Counted from the stretch's first letter, positions 29,023-37,525 are shown. The stretch: 64,000 nt of DNA from Sphingomonas sp. Leaf9 (GCF_001421355.1 NZ_LMKC01000005.1:135001-199000); one strand, 5' to 3'. Notes: generated by a model from the letters alone, not told the origin. Program-made: numbers and translations.

Positions 29023-30197
29023 CACGCATATTGCTGATCGTCGGTGGGGGCATCGCCGCATACAAGGCGTGCGAGCTGATCCGCCTGCTACGCGGGGCCG
29101 GGCACAGCGTGCGCTGTGTGCTGACCGATGGCGGCGCGCAATTCGTGACGCCGATGACGCTGGCGGCCCTGTCCGAACAGCCGGTCCATACCAGCCTGTG
29201 GGACCTGAAGGACGAGGCGGAGATGGGCCATATCCAGCTCAGCCGCCAGGCCGATCTGGTCGTCGTCGCGCCCGCCACCGCCGACCTGATGGCGCGGATG
29301 GCGGCGGGCGTCGCCGACGACCTCGCCACCACCCTGCTGCTCGCCACCGACAAGCCGGTGCTGGCGGTGCCCGCGATGAACGTGCGGATGTGGCAACATC
29401 CCGCGACCGTCCGCAACGTGGCGACGCTACGCGGCGACGGCATCACCGTGCTCGACCCCGACGAGGGCGCGATGGCGTGCGGCGAGTTCGGCCCCGGCCG
29501 CCTGCCCGAACCCGCCGCGATCGTCGCAGCAATCGAACGCATGACCGCGCCGCCCGCGCCGCAGACGCTGGCCGGGCGCCATGTGCTGGTCACCGCCGGG
29601 CCGACGCATGAGCCGATCGATCCGGTGCGCTATCTCGCCAACCGGTCGTCGGGGAAACAGGGGTTCGCCATCGCCGCCGCCTGTGCCGCGCGCGGGGGGC
29701 GGGTGACGCTGATCGCCGGGCCGGTGACGCTGCCGACCCCGCCGGGCGTCGATCGGGTCGATGTTGAATCGGCGCGCGACATGGCCAATGCCGTGGCGCA
29801 GGCGCTGCCCGCCGATGCGGCGGTGATGGTCGCGGCGGTCGCCGACTGGCAGGTGGAGGCCGCCCCCTCCAAGCTGAAGAAGGGCGACGGCCCGCCGGTG
29901 CTGACGCTGCTGCCCAATCCCGATATCCTCGCGATGCTCGGCAAATCCCCCCGCCGCCCGCGCCTGCTGATCGGCTTTGCGGCCGAAACGGACGACGTGC
30001 TGACCCATGCCACGGCCAAGCGGACGGCAAAGAATGCCGACTGGATCGTCGCCAACGACGTGTCGGGCGATGTGATGGGCGGCGACCGCAATACCGTCCA
30101 TCTCGTTACGGCCGAAGGGGTCGAGCATTGGCCCGACGCACCCAAGCATGACGTCGCCGGCCGATTGGCCGACCGGATCGCCGATGCGCTGGCATAG
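29019..30197 (+). CDS. coaBC: Bifunctional phosphopantothenoylcysteine decarboxylase/phosphopantothenate-cysteine ligase
   Basis: 392 residues. It makes phosphopantothenoylcysteine and decarboxylates it for coenzyme A synthesis. The N-terminal flavodoxin-like CoaC half begins ILLIVGGGIAAYKACELIR; the catalytic AMNVRMWQHPA contains the PxMNxxMW motif, and MACGEFGPGRLPEP contains the substrate-clamp Cys region. The C-terminal CoaB half begins VLVTAGPTHEPIDPVRYLAN with a nucleotide-binding Ser/Gly-rich loop SSGKQG. Start at 29019 makes an ATGA overlap with the preceding gene. Confidence 0.96.
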   Translation: MTRILLIVGGGIAAYKACELIRLLRGAGHSVRCVLTDGGAQFVTPMTLAALSEQPVHTSLWDLKDEAEMGHIQLSRQADLVVVAPATADLMARMAAGVADDLATTLLLATDKPVLAVPAMNVRMWQHPATVRNVATLRGDGITVLDPDEGAMACGEFGPGRLPEPAAIVAAIERMTAPPAPQTLAGRHVLVTAGPTHEPIDPVRYLANRSSGKQGFAIAAACAARGGRVTLIAGPVTLPTPPGVDRVDVESARDMANAVAQALPADAAVMVAAVADWQVEAAPSKLKKGDGPPVLTLLPNPDILAMLGKSPRRPRLLIGFAAETDDVLTHATAKRTAKNADWIVANDVSGDVMGGDRNTVHLVTAEGVEHWPDAPKHDVAGRLADRIADALA

Positions 30198-30999
30198 CCT
30201 CCTCCTCCTCGCCGCCGCCGTGGCCGGATGCGCGCCCCATGCGACGGCTCCGTCGGCCGTGGCGCTGGCCGGGCAGGAGTTCGGCCCCGGCGCAGCGCGG
30301 GACGTCCGTACCTTGGTCATCGTGCTCCACGGCGATGGCGAGGGCGAGGTGCCGGCATCGTTCGCCGGATCGGCGCAGCACCTGGCCGATGCCATCCCGT
30401 CCGCCCATGTCGTTGCGCTGCTGCGGCCGGGCTATCACGACGCTGCCGGCAACCACTCCCCCGGATCGCGCGGCGGGACCGGAGGCGATGCCTATACCGC
30501 CGACCGGATCGCGGTGGTGGCCGACACGATCAAGGGCTGGCGCGCCCGCTATCCGCAGGCGCGCAGCATCCTGATCGGCCAGTCGGGCGGTGCGGCGATG
30601 GCGGCGGCGCTCGCCGGCCTGCGCCCCGGTCTGGTCGATGGCGTCGTGCTCGCGGGATGCCCGTGCATGCTGCCCGAATGGCGCAGGTTCCGCGCGAAGC
30701 AGGGGCATGCCGGCTTCGCCGCGCCGGTCACCAGTTTCGATCCGCTGATGACGGTCGGCGGGGTGGCGCCGGTCACCCGTGTCGCGCTGCTCGTGGGAGC
30801 CGACGATGGCGAGACGCCACAACGCTTCTCGCGCCCCTATGCCGAGGCGCTGGCGCTGCGCGGCATCGCCACCGATTATCGCGTGCTGCCCGGACGCGGC
30901 CATGACCTGCTGGACGATACCGACCTGATCGACGCGGTGCGCCGCATGTCGGCCGATCCGGCGCCGGTACCGCCCCGAAACGCTGTGGTGACCCCATGA
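30184..30999 (+). CDS. Alpha/beta-hydrolase lipoprotein
   Basis: 271 residues from the ATG at 30184. A lipoprotein signal ([18 protein letters not shown], Cys16) anchors it to a membrane. The hydrolase core has [11 protein letters not shown] (oxyanion strand with HG), the nucleophile elbow LIGQSGGAA, Asp in [10 protein letters not shown] and His in GRGHDLLDD, so a full Ser-Asp-His triad is present. It resembles small serine esterases/carboxylesterases; the substrate is unknown. It overlaps coaBC by 14 bases and dut by 4. Confidence 0.8.
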   Translation: MRWHSLLLLAAAVAGCAPHATAPSAVALAGQEFGPGAARDVRTLVIVLHGDGEGEVPASFAGSAQHLADAIPSAHVVALLRPGYHDAAGNHSPGSRGGTGGDAYTADRIAVVADTIKGWRARYPQARSILIGQSGGAAMAAALAGLRPGLVDGVVLAGCPCMLPEWRRFRAKQGHAGFAAPVTSFDPLMTVGGVAPVTRVALLVGADDGETPQRFSRPYAEALALRGIATDYRVLPGRGHDLLDDTDLIDAVRRMSADPAPVPPRNAVVTP

Positions 31000-31433
31000 T
31001 TGCGCTCCAGATCCTCCGCCTGCCCCATGGTGTCGACCTGCCGCTGCCGGCCTATGCCACCGCCGGTGCGGCGGGGATGGATGTCGTCGCGGCCGAGGAT
31101 GTCGACCTTGCCCCCGGCGCGCGCCATGCCGTCGCCACCGGCTTCGCCATCGCGATTCCAGAGGGGTATGAGGTGCAGGTCCGCCCGCGCTCCGGCCTTG
31201 CGCTGAAGCACGGTATCACCTGCCTCAACACCCCCGGCACGATCGACAGCGATTATCGTGGTGAGGTGAAGGTGATCCTCGCCAATCTGGGCCACGAACC
31301 GTTTCGCGTGGTGCGCGGCGAACGCATTGCGCAATTGGTGCCGGCGGCGGTCACCCGCGCGACCTGGCATGCGGTCGAAACGCTCGACGATACCGCGCGC
31401 GGCGCCGGCGGGTTCGGGTCGACCGGACGATGA
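30996..31433 (+). CDS. dut: Deoxyuridine 5'-triphosphate nucleotidohydrolase
   Basis: 145 residues, normal for the trimeric enzyme. It hydrolyses dUTP to dUMP and keeps uracil out of DNA. The five motifs are visible: AGAAGMDV (I), [12 protein letters not shown] (II), [14 protein letters not shown] (III), RGERIAQLV (IV) and GAGGFGSTG (V, C-terminal). It is joined by four-base overlaps to the hydrolase before and the unknown gene after; a coaBC-dut link is usual in bacteria. Confidence 0.97.
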   Translation: MIALQILRLPHGVDLPLPAYATAGAAGMDVVAAEDVDLAPGARHAVATGFAIAIPEGYEVQVRPRSGLALKHGITCLNTPGTIDSDYRGEVKVILANLGHEPFRVVRGERIAQLVPAAVTRATWHAVETLDDTARGAGGFGSTGR

Positions 31434-31876
31434 TCCCGTTCGCCCTGCTCGGTCTGACCGCGCAGCTGGCGCAGGGTACGCCGCTGGTCCCGCCCGTGCC
31501 GGTCGCGCCGCCAATGGTGCCGGTGCCGCAGGCACGCTCGCCGATCGACTGGCAGGCGCTGCCGCCCTTGCCCTATCGCCGGACGCCGCGCCCGACCGCG
31601 CAGATGACGGCGTTCATCCAGTCCGAACTGCGCCGCGCCAGTTGTCCCCGTCCCCTGCCGGTTAGCGGCCGCGCGCAACTGCAGGTCGATGTCGCGGTGC
31701 TGATCGGCGAGGATCACGTCGTGCGCGCGACCATCCCGCGCGCGATCGATTGCCCGACCGTCGAACAATATGCCGCCGGTCTGGTGATCAGCTATGCGCG
31801 CGGCAACCTGGTCCCGCGCTTCGTCAGCCCCGGCAACTGGTATCGCGCGGTGCTGTTGTTCGATTGGGTCGAATGA
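31430..31876 (+). CDS. Small Pro-rich protein of unknown function, probably exported
   Basis: 148 residues. A short hydrophobic N-terminus ([16 protein letters not shown]) could be a signal peptide, followed by a Pro/Val-rich stretch and a 75-residue domain with two Cys (SCPRP and DCPTVEQYA). The domain ends [11 protein letters not shown] and carries a pattern of strands somewhat like TonB C-terminal domains, but this is weak. It overlaps dut and the ThiF-like gene by four bases each, so it is surely expressed with them. I do not recognise the product. Confidence 0.65.
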   Translation: MIPFALLGLTAQLAQGTPLVPPVPVAPPMVPVPQARSPIDWQALPPLPYRRTPRPTAQMTAFIQSELRRASCPRPLPVSGRAQLQVDVAVLIGEDHVVRATIPRAIDCPTVEQYAAGLVISYARGNLVPRFVSPGNWYRAVLLFDWVE

Positions 31877-32622
31877 ATTTTTCCGACGCCGAACTCGACC
31901 GTTATGCCCGCCACCTCGTGCTGCGTGAGGTCGGCGGCGCGGGACAGGCCGCGCTGAAGGCCGCACGGGTCGTGGTCATCGGTGCCGGCGGCATCGGGTC
32001 GCCCGCGCTGCAATATCTGGCGGCGGCAGGGATCGGTACGCTGGTCGTGATCGACGACGATCAGGTCGATACCAGCAACCTGCAACGCCAGACGCTGTTC
32101 GGCGACGCCGATATCGGCACGGCCAAGGTCGCGGCGGCGGCGACGGCAATCGCGCGGATCAACCCGTTCGTGACGGTCGTGCCGCACCGCGTCCGGATCG
32201 ATGCCGCCAATGCCGCCGACCTGCTAGCGGGGGCGCAGGTCGTGCTGGACGGCTGTGACAATTTCGCCACCCGCCTGACCGTCGCCGATGCAGCACTCGC
32301 CGCGCGTATCCCGTTGGTATCGGCGGCGGTCGGACAGTTCGAAGGGCAGCTGGGCGTGTTCCGCGGCTGGGAACCGCAGCTGCCCTGTTATCGCTGCTTC
32401 GTGGGTGACGATCCCGCCCGCGCCGATGCCAGCTGCGCCGATCAGGGGGTGCTCGGCGCGCTGACCGGGATCATGGGCAGCATGGCCGCATTGGAAGTGA
32501 TGCGCGCGATCGTCGGTTTCGGCGACGACACGGCGGGCAAGCTGCTGATCGCCGACCTGCTCGGCTTCCGCTTCCGCACGCTGACGCTGCCCAAGGACCC
32601 CGGCTGCCGATGCGCGGGCTGA
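31873..32622 (+). CDS. E1-like adenylyltransferase, MoeB/ThiF/HesA family
   Basis: 249 residues, single domain without a rhodanese tail. E1-like enzymes adenylate the C-terminal Gly of sulfur-carrier proteins (MoaD, ThiS). Motifs: RYARHLVLREVGG, nucleotide loop VVVIGAGGIGSPALQYLAAAGIG-type (about 33 to 54), DDDQVDTSNLQRQ with the acidic-Arg signature, and two Cys pairs for zinc (CYRC near 174 and CRC near the end). A Cys-containing ASCADQGVLG region is where the catalytic Cys would be. No carrier protein is next door. ATGA overlap with the upstream gene and a 13-base overlap with the DsrE-like gene suggest a shared task. Confidence 0.88.
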   Translation: MNFSDAELDRYARHLVLREVGGAGQAALKAARVVVIGAGGIGSPALQYLAAAGIGTLVVIDDDQVDTSNLQRQTLFGDADIGTAKVAAAATAIARINPFVTVVPHRVRIDAANAADLLAGAQVVLDGCDNFATRLTVADAALAARIPLVSAAVGQFEGQLGVFRGWEPQLPCYRCFVGDDPARADASCADQGVLGALTGIMGSMAALEVMRAIVGFGDDTAGKLLIADLLGFRFRTLTLPKDPGCRCAG

Positions 32623-32945
32623 CCATCGTCGTCGCCGGTGCCGATCCCGACCGGCTGCGCGCCGCGCTGACCATGGCCTGCGCCGCCGCCGCGCTGGGCG
32701 GTCGGGCGCGCGTCTATCTGCACGAAGCGTCGGTCGGGTTGCTGGCGGGCAACGCGCCCGCGCCGGGCGGCCTGCCGGACCTGACCGAGCTGCGCACCAT
32801 TGCTGTGGAGAGCGGCGTCGAGCTGATCGCGTGCCAGACCGGCCTGGCGCTTGCCGGGCTGTCGGCGGACACGCAAAGGGTCGCGGCAGGCGGTCTGATC
32901 GACCTGCTCGCGACCCTTCAGGACGACCGGCTGGTCACCCTGTAG
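32610..32945 (+). CDS. DsrE/DsrF-like small protein
   Basis: 111 residues. The pattern (LTIVVAGADPDRLRAALTMACAAAALGGRARVYLH, then AVESGVELIACQTGLALAG and DRLVTL at the end) matches DsrE/DsrF/TusD-like folds: an alternating alpha/beta unit with a Cys (ACQTG, about residue 75) at the position of the sulfur-accepting Cys in active members. Sulfur-relay function is therefore plausible, in line with the overlapping MoeB/ThiF gene. Partner and substrate unknown. Confidence 0.75.
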   Translation: MRGLTIVVAGADPDRLRAALTMACAAAALGGRARVYLHEASVGLLAGNAPAPGGLPDLTELRTIAVESGVELIACQTGLALAGLSADTQRVAAGGLIDLLATLQDDRLVTL

Positions 32946-32976
32946 CGGCGGAGGAAACAAGCCCCCGCCCCGTGGC

Positions 32977-33840
32977 TCAGTTGGCCAGTGCTTCCTCGGC
33001 GAACGCCCGCACCGCCGGACCGATGTCCGCGCGCGCCAGCGCCAGCGCGATGTTCGCCTGCACCCAACCGGCCTTGTCGCCACAGTCGTAGCGCTTGCCG
33101 TCGAAGGTGAAGCCGTGGAACGGCTGGTTCCCGATCAGCTTGGCCATCGCGTCGGTCAGCTGGATTTCGCCACCCGCGCCCGGTTCCTGCGAATCGAGGA
33201 TCTGCATCACTTCGGGCTGCAGGATGTAGCGGCCTGGGATCATCAGGTTCGATGGCGCCTTGCCCTTGGGCTTTTCGACCAGCGCGGTGACTTCGGTCAG
33301 GCGACCGTCGGTCTTGCCCGGCGAAATGATGCCGTACTTGTCGGTTTCGCTGTCGGGCACTTCCAGTGCACCGATCACGTTGCCGCCGACCTGGTTATAG
33401 GCGTCGACCATCTGCTTCAGGAAGCCACCGACCATCAACTCGTCAGGCAGTAGCACCGCGAACGGTTCGTCACCGACGATCTCGCGCGCGCACCACACTG
33501 CATGGCCGAGGCCCAGCGGCTCCTGCTGGCGGACATAGACTGGCGAACCCGGCTTCTGGCGGATGCCCTCGATCAGCGCCATCGACTTGCCGCGCGCCTT
33601 CATCGTCGCTTCCAGCTCGTAGGAAACGTCGAAATGATCCTCCAGTGCACCCTTGCCACGGCCGGTGACGAAGATGATCTGTTCGATGCCGGCTTCGAGC
33701 GCCTCTTCAACCGCATATTGGATCAGCGGCTTGTCGACGACGGTCAGCATTTCCTTCGGCATCGACTTCGTGGCGGGAAGAAACCGCGTGCCGAGACCGG
33801 CGACCGGAAAGACTGCCTTGCGTACCTTCTTGATCGTCAT
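32977..33840 (-). CDS. galU: UTP-glucose-1-phosphate uridylyltransferase
   Basis: 287 residues. It makes UDP-glucose from glucose 1-phosphate and UTP. Nucleotide-binding block VFPVAGLGTRFLPATKSMPKEMLTVVDKP and GTG-type residues are intact; DELMVGGFLKQMVDAY and EKPKG follow the family. The start was set at MTIKKVRKAV (33840), as in homologues; Met at 33849 and a CTG/ATG at 33870 are also in frame. The TGC-rich site 33857-33870 lies in the leader. With pgm it supplies precursors for exopolysaccharide. Divergent from a phosphatase gene. Confidence 0.95.
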   Translation of the reverse strand: MTIKKVRKAVFPVAGLGTRFLPATKSMPKEMLTVVDKPLIQYAVEEALEAGIEQIIFVTGRGKGALEDHFDVSYELEATMKARGKSMALIEGIRQKPGSPVYVRQQEPLGLGHAVWCAREIVGDEPFAVLLPDELMVGGFLKQMVDAYNQVGGNVIGALEVPDSETDKYGIISPGKTDGRLTEVTALVEKPKGKAPSNLMIPGRYILQPEVMQILDSQEPGAGGEIQLTDAMAKLIGNQPFHGFTFDGKRYDCGDKAGWVQANIALALARADIGPAVRAFAEEALAN

Positions 33841-33856
33841 CGCTTCCATCCCAAAA

Positions 33857-33870
33857 TTGCTGCACTGCAA
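33857..33870 (-). promoter_or_regulatory. TGC-rich candidate operator (site B) in the galU leader
   Basis: TTGCTGCACTGCAA on the plus strand, 17 bases upstream of the chosen galU start on the minus strand. It matches 12 of 14 bases of site A (11083-11096) and the consensus TGCARYGCARCAW. A regulator bound here could block initiation of galU. PhaR-type identity is inferred. Confidence 0.5.
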
Positions 33871-33968
33871 TAGAACGTCATCGACCGGCTGGCAAACGCG
33901 TTTCGCCCCGCGCCGCCACCCGGTTCATTGATCGTGCAGCCCCTTTGGCATAGAGGCGTTAGAATATC

Positions 33969-34751
33969 ATGGTCTTCTCCAAGTTATTTCGCCGGGCCGC
34001 CGCACCTGCGCCCCGCATTGCCGATGGCCGCATCGTATATGCGATCGGCGACATCCATGGCCGGCTCGATTGCCTGGAGGATTTGCTGGCCCGGATCGGC
34101 GCCGATCCGGAGCGTGGCGACCGGCGGGTGACCCTCGTCTTCCTCGGCGACCTGATCGATCGCGGCCCTGATTCGCGCGGCGTCGTCGAACGAGTGATGG
34201 CGCTGTGCGCCGCAAGCGAGGACGTCCATTGCCTGTGCGGCAACCACGAGGAATTGTTGCTGGAGGCCGCCGCCGGGTCGCGCCAGGCACTCGGTATCTT
34301 CAACCGGGCCGGCGGCCGCGAAACCGTGCTCAGCTACGGCGTCGACGACGCGACCTATGAACGCGAGGATTTGAAGGGCGTCCAGCGCCTTATCCTCGAC
34401 CATGTGCCGGCCGCGCATCTCGATTTCCTGCGGACTCTGCCGGATCGGATCGTCATCGACGATTATGTCCTGGTCCATGCCGGCATCCGCCCCGGCGTCG
34501 CGCTGGACGATCAGAAATCCTCTGACCTGCGCTGGATTCGGGCGCCGTTCCTCGACCATCATGGTCGCCACGAACGGTTCGTCGTCCATGGCCATACCGT
34601 GACCGAGGAACCCGATGTCCGCAGCAACCGGATCGGGATCGATACCGGCGCCTACCGCACGGGACGGCTTACCGCATTGGTGCTGGCGGGCGATTCGCAC
34701 CGGTTCCTGACCACCGCCTGCCCGGAGGGCAGCGGCGCCAGCGTCGACTGA
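33969..34751 (+). CDS. Serine/threonine protein phosphatase-like metallophosphoesterase
   Basis: 260 residues, calcineurin-like fold. The metal-binding motifs are all present: GDIHG (about 27 to 31), GDLIDRG (59 to 65) and GNHE (92 to 95), then LVHAGIRPG and VVHGHT with the further His ligands. This is the bacterial PrpA/PP1-like subset, cytoplasmic and able to hydrolyse phospho-Ser/Thr or diadenosine polyphosphates. The ribosome-binding site is weak. Divergent from galU; in some sphingomonads similar phosphatases sit near polysaccharide genes, but the target is unknown. Confidence 0.85.
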   Translation: MVFSKLFRRAAAPAPRIADGRIVYAIGDIHGRLDCLEDLLARIGADPERGDRRVTLVFLGDLIDRGPDSRGVVERVMALCAASEDVHCLCGNHEELLLEAAAGSRQALGIFNRAGGRETVLSYGVDDATYEREDLKGVQRLILDHVPAAHLDFLRTLPDRIVIDDYVLVHAGIRPGVALDDQKSSDLRWIRAPFLDHHGRHERFVVHGHTVTEEPDVRSNRIGIDTGAYRTGRLTALVLAGDSHRFLTTACPEGSGASVD

Positions 34752-34833
34752 TCTGGCGGGACGTGCCGTCCGCCATCACCGCAGGCTAAACATCGTCCCC
34801 AGCGCGCTACGCATCGCCGGCAGGGCGCCCAAC

Positions 34834-34861
34834 GAAAAAGGGCGCCCCGTGAGGGACGCCC
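34834..34861 (-). terminator. Rho-independent terminator of the small envelope-protein gene
   Basis: Minus-strand reading: GGGCGTCCC, loop TCAC, GGGGCGCCC (one T-G wobble), then TTTTT. It lies 38 bases after the stop codon at 34899. An overlapping alternative hairpin (GGGCGCCC / GGGCGCCC, 34823-34847) could serve the facing phosphatase gene. Confidence 0.85.
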
Positions 34862-34898
34862 TTTCCGCAGATCGTAGCGCGGTTGCCCGCGCGAACAA

Positions 34899-35135
34899 TC
34901 AGTTGCTGTCCGAATCGCTGTCCGAGTCGGCGACGACAACGATGCCTGCAACGACGGCAGCAGCCGCCAGCAGAGCGACGATGATGCCGCCGCCGGCCAG
35001 CTTCTCACCCTTGGCAGCCGGCGCCGACGCGCGAGCAACCGACAGCTTCGAAGCGTTGGCAGCGTTGGCGATCGTCGGAGCGACGGTCATCGACACGGCC
35101 GAGGCCGCGATCAGCATCTTCTTGGCAAAACCCAT
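34899..35135 (-). CDS. Small exported/membrane protein with Ser-Asp tail, unknown function
   Basis: 78 residues from the ATG at 35135, chosen because AAGGGAG lies 8 bases before it. N-terminal signal peptide MGFAKKMLIAASAVSMTVAPTIANA (cut after ANA), a short Lys/Ala middle (ASAPAAKGEKLAGG), one hydrophobic helix GGIIVALLAAAAVVAGIVVVA and an acidic end DSDSDSDSN. It has its own promoter space (35136-35350) and a strong terminator, so it is a single-gene unit, probably well expressed. Similar small proteins are seen in sphingomonads; the function is unknown. Confidence 0.8.
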   Translation of the reverse strand: MGFAKKMLIAASAVSMTVAPTIANAANASKLSVARASAPAAKGEKLAGGGIIVALLAAAAVVAGIVVVADSDSDSDSN

Positions 35136-35350
35136 TTCTACACTCCCTTGCAAAACTCTACGTCGGATCGCCTTTTGCATAGCAGCACGCCACCTGCAAG
35201 TACTATCGCCCCGTTCGCGACCAGCCGTTTGGCCGTGCGGACCAATAGTGGTCGCGCGGGTCACTGCGCCGGAACAGGTTAAATTCTACTTAGTTCCAAC
35301 ACGAAAAACAGTTCCGCCGGCGTAACAGGCTCGATCCGGCGCATTTCCCC

Positions 35351-36382
35351 TCAGGATAGAGGCGCGTTGCGGGTTGCCAGTATTGGCGGTTGGTACGGAA
35401 TGGGCGCCCCATTCGGCAGGGTTGCCAGTTCACCCGCAATCAATTCGGCGCGTGTCGCTGCCGATGAATGCGTTCTACTGTGGAATATCCCGCCATCGAT
35501 TCGCGCGCCCGGCCCCTGCCAGAATCGCACCGCCTCCTGTGGGTCCCATCCCGCATTGCGCAAAAGATGGACGCCCAGCCGGTCGGCATCGTCCTCGGTC
35601 TGGCGATGGATGCGGCCGTTGCGGCCCAGTTCGCGCAGCAGGCCGCGACTGACCTTCGCCGCGCCCAGCCGGGCATGATGGCGCAGAATATTGTGCGACA
35701 GTTCGTGCGCGACGACCACCGCCAGTTGCGGATCGGCGAATCGGTCGAGGAATGCGCTCGAAATCTGCACGAGCCGTCCGTCGGCGACTGCATCCAACGC
35801 GGTTCCCACCCGCAGTTCGAACAGCGTCCGGCATCCCGGCGATGGCGCGACGCCGATCGTGCGATCGATCCCGCTCCGCCGCAGAACCAGTGTGAGCGGC
35901 CGGTCGACCGGTTGCGAATCGATCAGCGCGGCTACCGCGTCGCGGGTGCGGACATGCCCACCACCGCTCGCCGTCGGAACCGGCTGTCCATTGACGCTGA
36001 CGATCGAGTCATCGGCGCGCACCCCGGCGCGGGCCGCGGGGCTGCCCGGTACCACGCCCTCGACCGCGACTCCGGTTGCAAAGCCGAACACGGCGCGGGC
36101 CGCCGGTTGCTCTGCCTCGGCATATTGGTCGATCGCATGCACCACCATGCCCGGCACCGGCGCGACATCGGCACATAGCGGCGCATTGGCCGTCGCCAAT
36201 CGATAGCCGATCGCCCCCAGCCGCAGATCGGCCGCCCGCAGCGCCTCCAGCGTTGCCCCGTCCGCCGGCGCCGGCATGGGCGCCGCGCCCAGGGTCGGCA
36301 GCGCCAGCAGCGCCCATGCCACAAGCCGGAAACGGGACCCGCGCCGGACGCGGGGGGAGATGGGGGAAGCCATACTGAGCAC
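35351..36382 (-). CDS. PDZ-containing M48-family zinc metalloprotease, exported
   Basis: 343 residues. A signal peptide (VRRGSRFRLVAWALLALPTLGAA) is followed by a helical region to about 90, a PDZ-like domain (about 95 to 190: GVVPGSPAARAGVRADDSIVSVNGQ) and the M48 catalytic domain. The zinc site is HELSH (His-Glu-x-x-His), and the third ligand lies in TEDDADRLGVHLL. An active periplasmic or outer-membrane-associated protease is likely, perhaps in protein quality control. Order PDZ-then-M48 is less common than the usual BepA (M48 then TPR). Start MLSM at 36382; the Met at 36373 is also possible. A terminator for the FKBP gene lies just before it. Confidence 0.85.
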   Translation of the reverse strand: MLSMASPISPRVRRGSRFRLVAWALLALPTLGAAPMPAPADGATLEALRAADLRLGAIGYRLATANAPLCADVAPVPGMVVHAIDQYAEAEQPAARAVFGFATGVAVEGVVPGSPAARAGVRADDSIVSVNGQPVPTASGGGHVRTRDAVAALIDSQPVDRPLTLVLRRSGIDRTIGVAPSPGCRTLFELRVGTALDAVADGRLVQISSAFLDRFADPQLAVVVAHELSHNILRHHARLGAAKVSRGLLRELGRNGRIHRQTEDDADRLGVHLLRNAGWDPQEAVRFWQGPGARIDGGIFHSRTHSSAATRAELIAGELATLPNGAPIPYQPPILATRNAPLS

Positions 36383-36561
36383 CTATCACGAAACCGGCGA
36401 GTCAGGCGATGCGGTCGCTACTCGATTCGCCCGTTCGCGATCGCCGTGCGCGACACCGCGAACGCTACGCATCGGAGATGGCGACTTCCGCCGCCTGCAC
36501 GCCGCGCTGGAAAGGACGCATCCCTTTCCACACTGCCCCCGATCGCACCGACCCGCTGCAC

Positions 36562-36591
36562 AAACGAAAACGGCGCCGGAAACCCGGCGCC
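36562..36591 (-). terminator. Rho-independent terminator of the FKBP gene
   Basis: Minus-strand perfect stem GGCGCCGG / CCGGCGCC with a GTTT loop, followed by GTTTTCGTTT, starting 24 bases after the FKBP stop at 36615. Confidence 0.85.
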
Positions 36592-36614
36592 ATCTACGAT
36601 CGATCCTGTCGGCC

Positions 36615-37232
36615 TCAGCGCCCGACCGGCGGCGCTCCCGCACCCGGCGGCGGGACCGCGCCCCCCTGCTGCTGTTGCTGCTGCATCATCTGCTGCATCT
36701 GCAACTGCTGCAGAACGGTTTCGGGAATGAAGTCGATCATCTCGACATCGAACACCAGCACCTGCTTCGCCAGCTTTTCGACTTCCGGCGACATCGGCGG
36801 CGCGCCTTCGGGACGCGGCGCGGCATAGCCCAGTTCCGGCTTCACCCAGAACCGATACTTCGATCCCTTCGGCATCAGCTTGATCGCTTCGCCAAAGCCC
36901 GGAACGACGCCCTTCGGCGACATCGGGGTCGGCTGCCGGCTCTGATCGAAGACCGTGCCGTCGGTGAACTTGCCGACATAGTTGACCAGCGCGACATCGG
37001 CGTCGGTCGGGGTCGGGCCGGTACCCTTGGTCAGCACTTCATATTGCAGGCCGCTGGCGGTCGTCACGATGCCGGGGCGCGATGCGTTGCCCGACAGGAA
37101 CGAATCGACATCGCTACGCGTGCCGGCCCATGCGAACCCGGCTGCGAGCAGCACGGCCAGCACGATCCCAACCCATATCCAGGTGATATGACGCTGCTTG
37201 ACGGGACGCAGCGGAACGGCAGTGACCGACAT
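36615..37232 (-). CDS. Membrane-anchored FKBP-type peptidyl-prolyl isomerase
   Basis: 205 residues. N-terminal helix WIWVGIVLAVLLAAGFAWAG (about 18 to 38) anchors it; the FKBP domain follows (about 60 to 165): SGLQYEVLTKGTGPTPTDAD, VNYVGKFTDGTVFDQS, VVPGFGEAIKLMPKGSKYRFWV and ELGYAAPRPEG. The C-terminal tail is unusual: LQQLQMQQMMQQQQQQ, then a Pro/Gly-rich end. The isomerase probably works on exported or membrane proteins in the periplasm. rpsU is 86 bases upstream in the same direction, and a terminator lies downstream. Confidence 0.92.
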   Translation of the reverse strand: MSVTAVPLRPVKQRHITWIWVGIVLAVLLAAGFAWAGTRSDVDSFLSGNASRPGIVTTASGLQYEVLTKGTGPTPTDADVALVNYVGKFTDGTVFDQSRQPTPMSPKGVVPGFGEAIKLMPKGSKYRFWVKPELGYAAPRPEGAPPMSPEVEKLAKQVLVFDVEMIDFIPETVLQQLQMQQMMQQQQQQGGAVPPPGAGAPPVGR

Positions 37233-37318
37233 CGAAACCCCTTATCGTGCGGCACACGGCGCCGCATCGCAGTACCAGCAGGGTCGCCGGCCCGCTGGCC
37301 CGCGACCCGATTCGGTAT

Positions 37319-37525
37319 TTACCGGGCGCTGTCGCGTTCCATCCGCTTGCGCTCCAGCTTGCGGGCGCGACGGACGGCGGCGGCGCGCTCGCGGGCGCGC
37401 TTTTCCGACGGCTTTTCGTAGTGACGGCGCAGCTTCATCTCGCGATACACGCCTTCGCGCTGCAGCTTCTTCTTCAGCGCACGAAGGGCCTGATCGACAT
37501 TGTTGTCACGGACGATGATCTGCAT
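37319..37525 (-). CDS. rpsU: 30S ribosomal protein S21
   Basis: 68 residues, usual for S21. Starts [47 protein letters not shown] sequence; the basic C-terminus [15 protein letters not shown] is typical. The TTG 34 codons upstream in frame is not the true start: the family begins at MQIIVRDNN (37525). In this orientation it may read through into the FKBP gene. Confidence 0.97.
   Translation of the reverse strand: MQIIVRDNNVDQALRALKKKLQREGVYREMKLRRHYEKPSEKRARERAAAVRRARKLERKRMERDSAR

Noticed and set aside
37233..37318. GC-rich hairpin after rpsU as a terminator
   Set aside because: Arms GGGTCGC / GCGACCC pair on the coding strand but no T-run follows, so termination is not supported.
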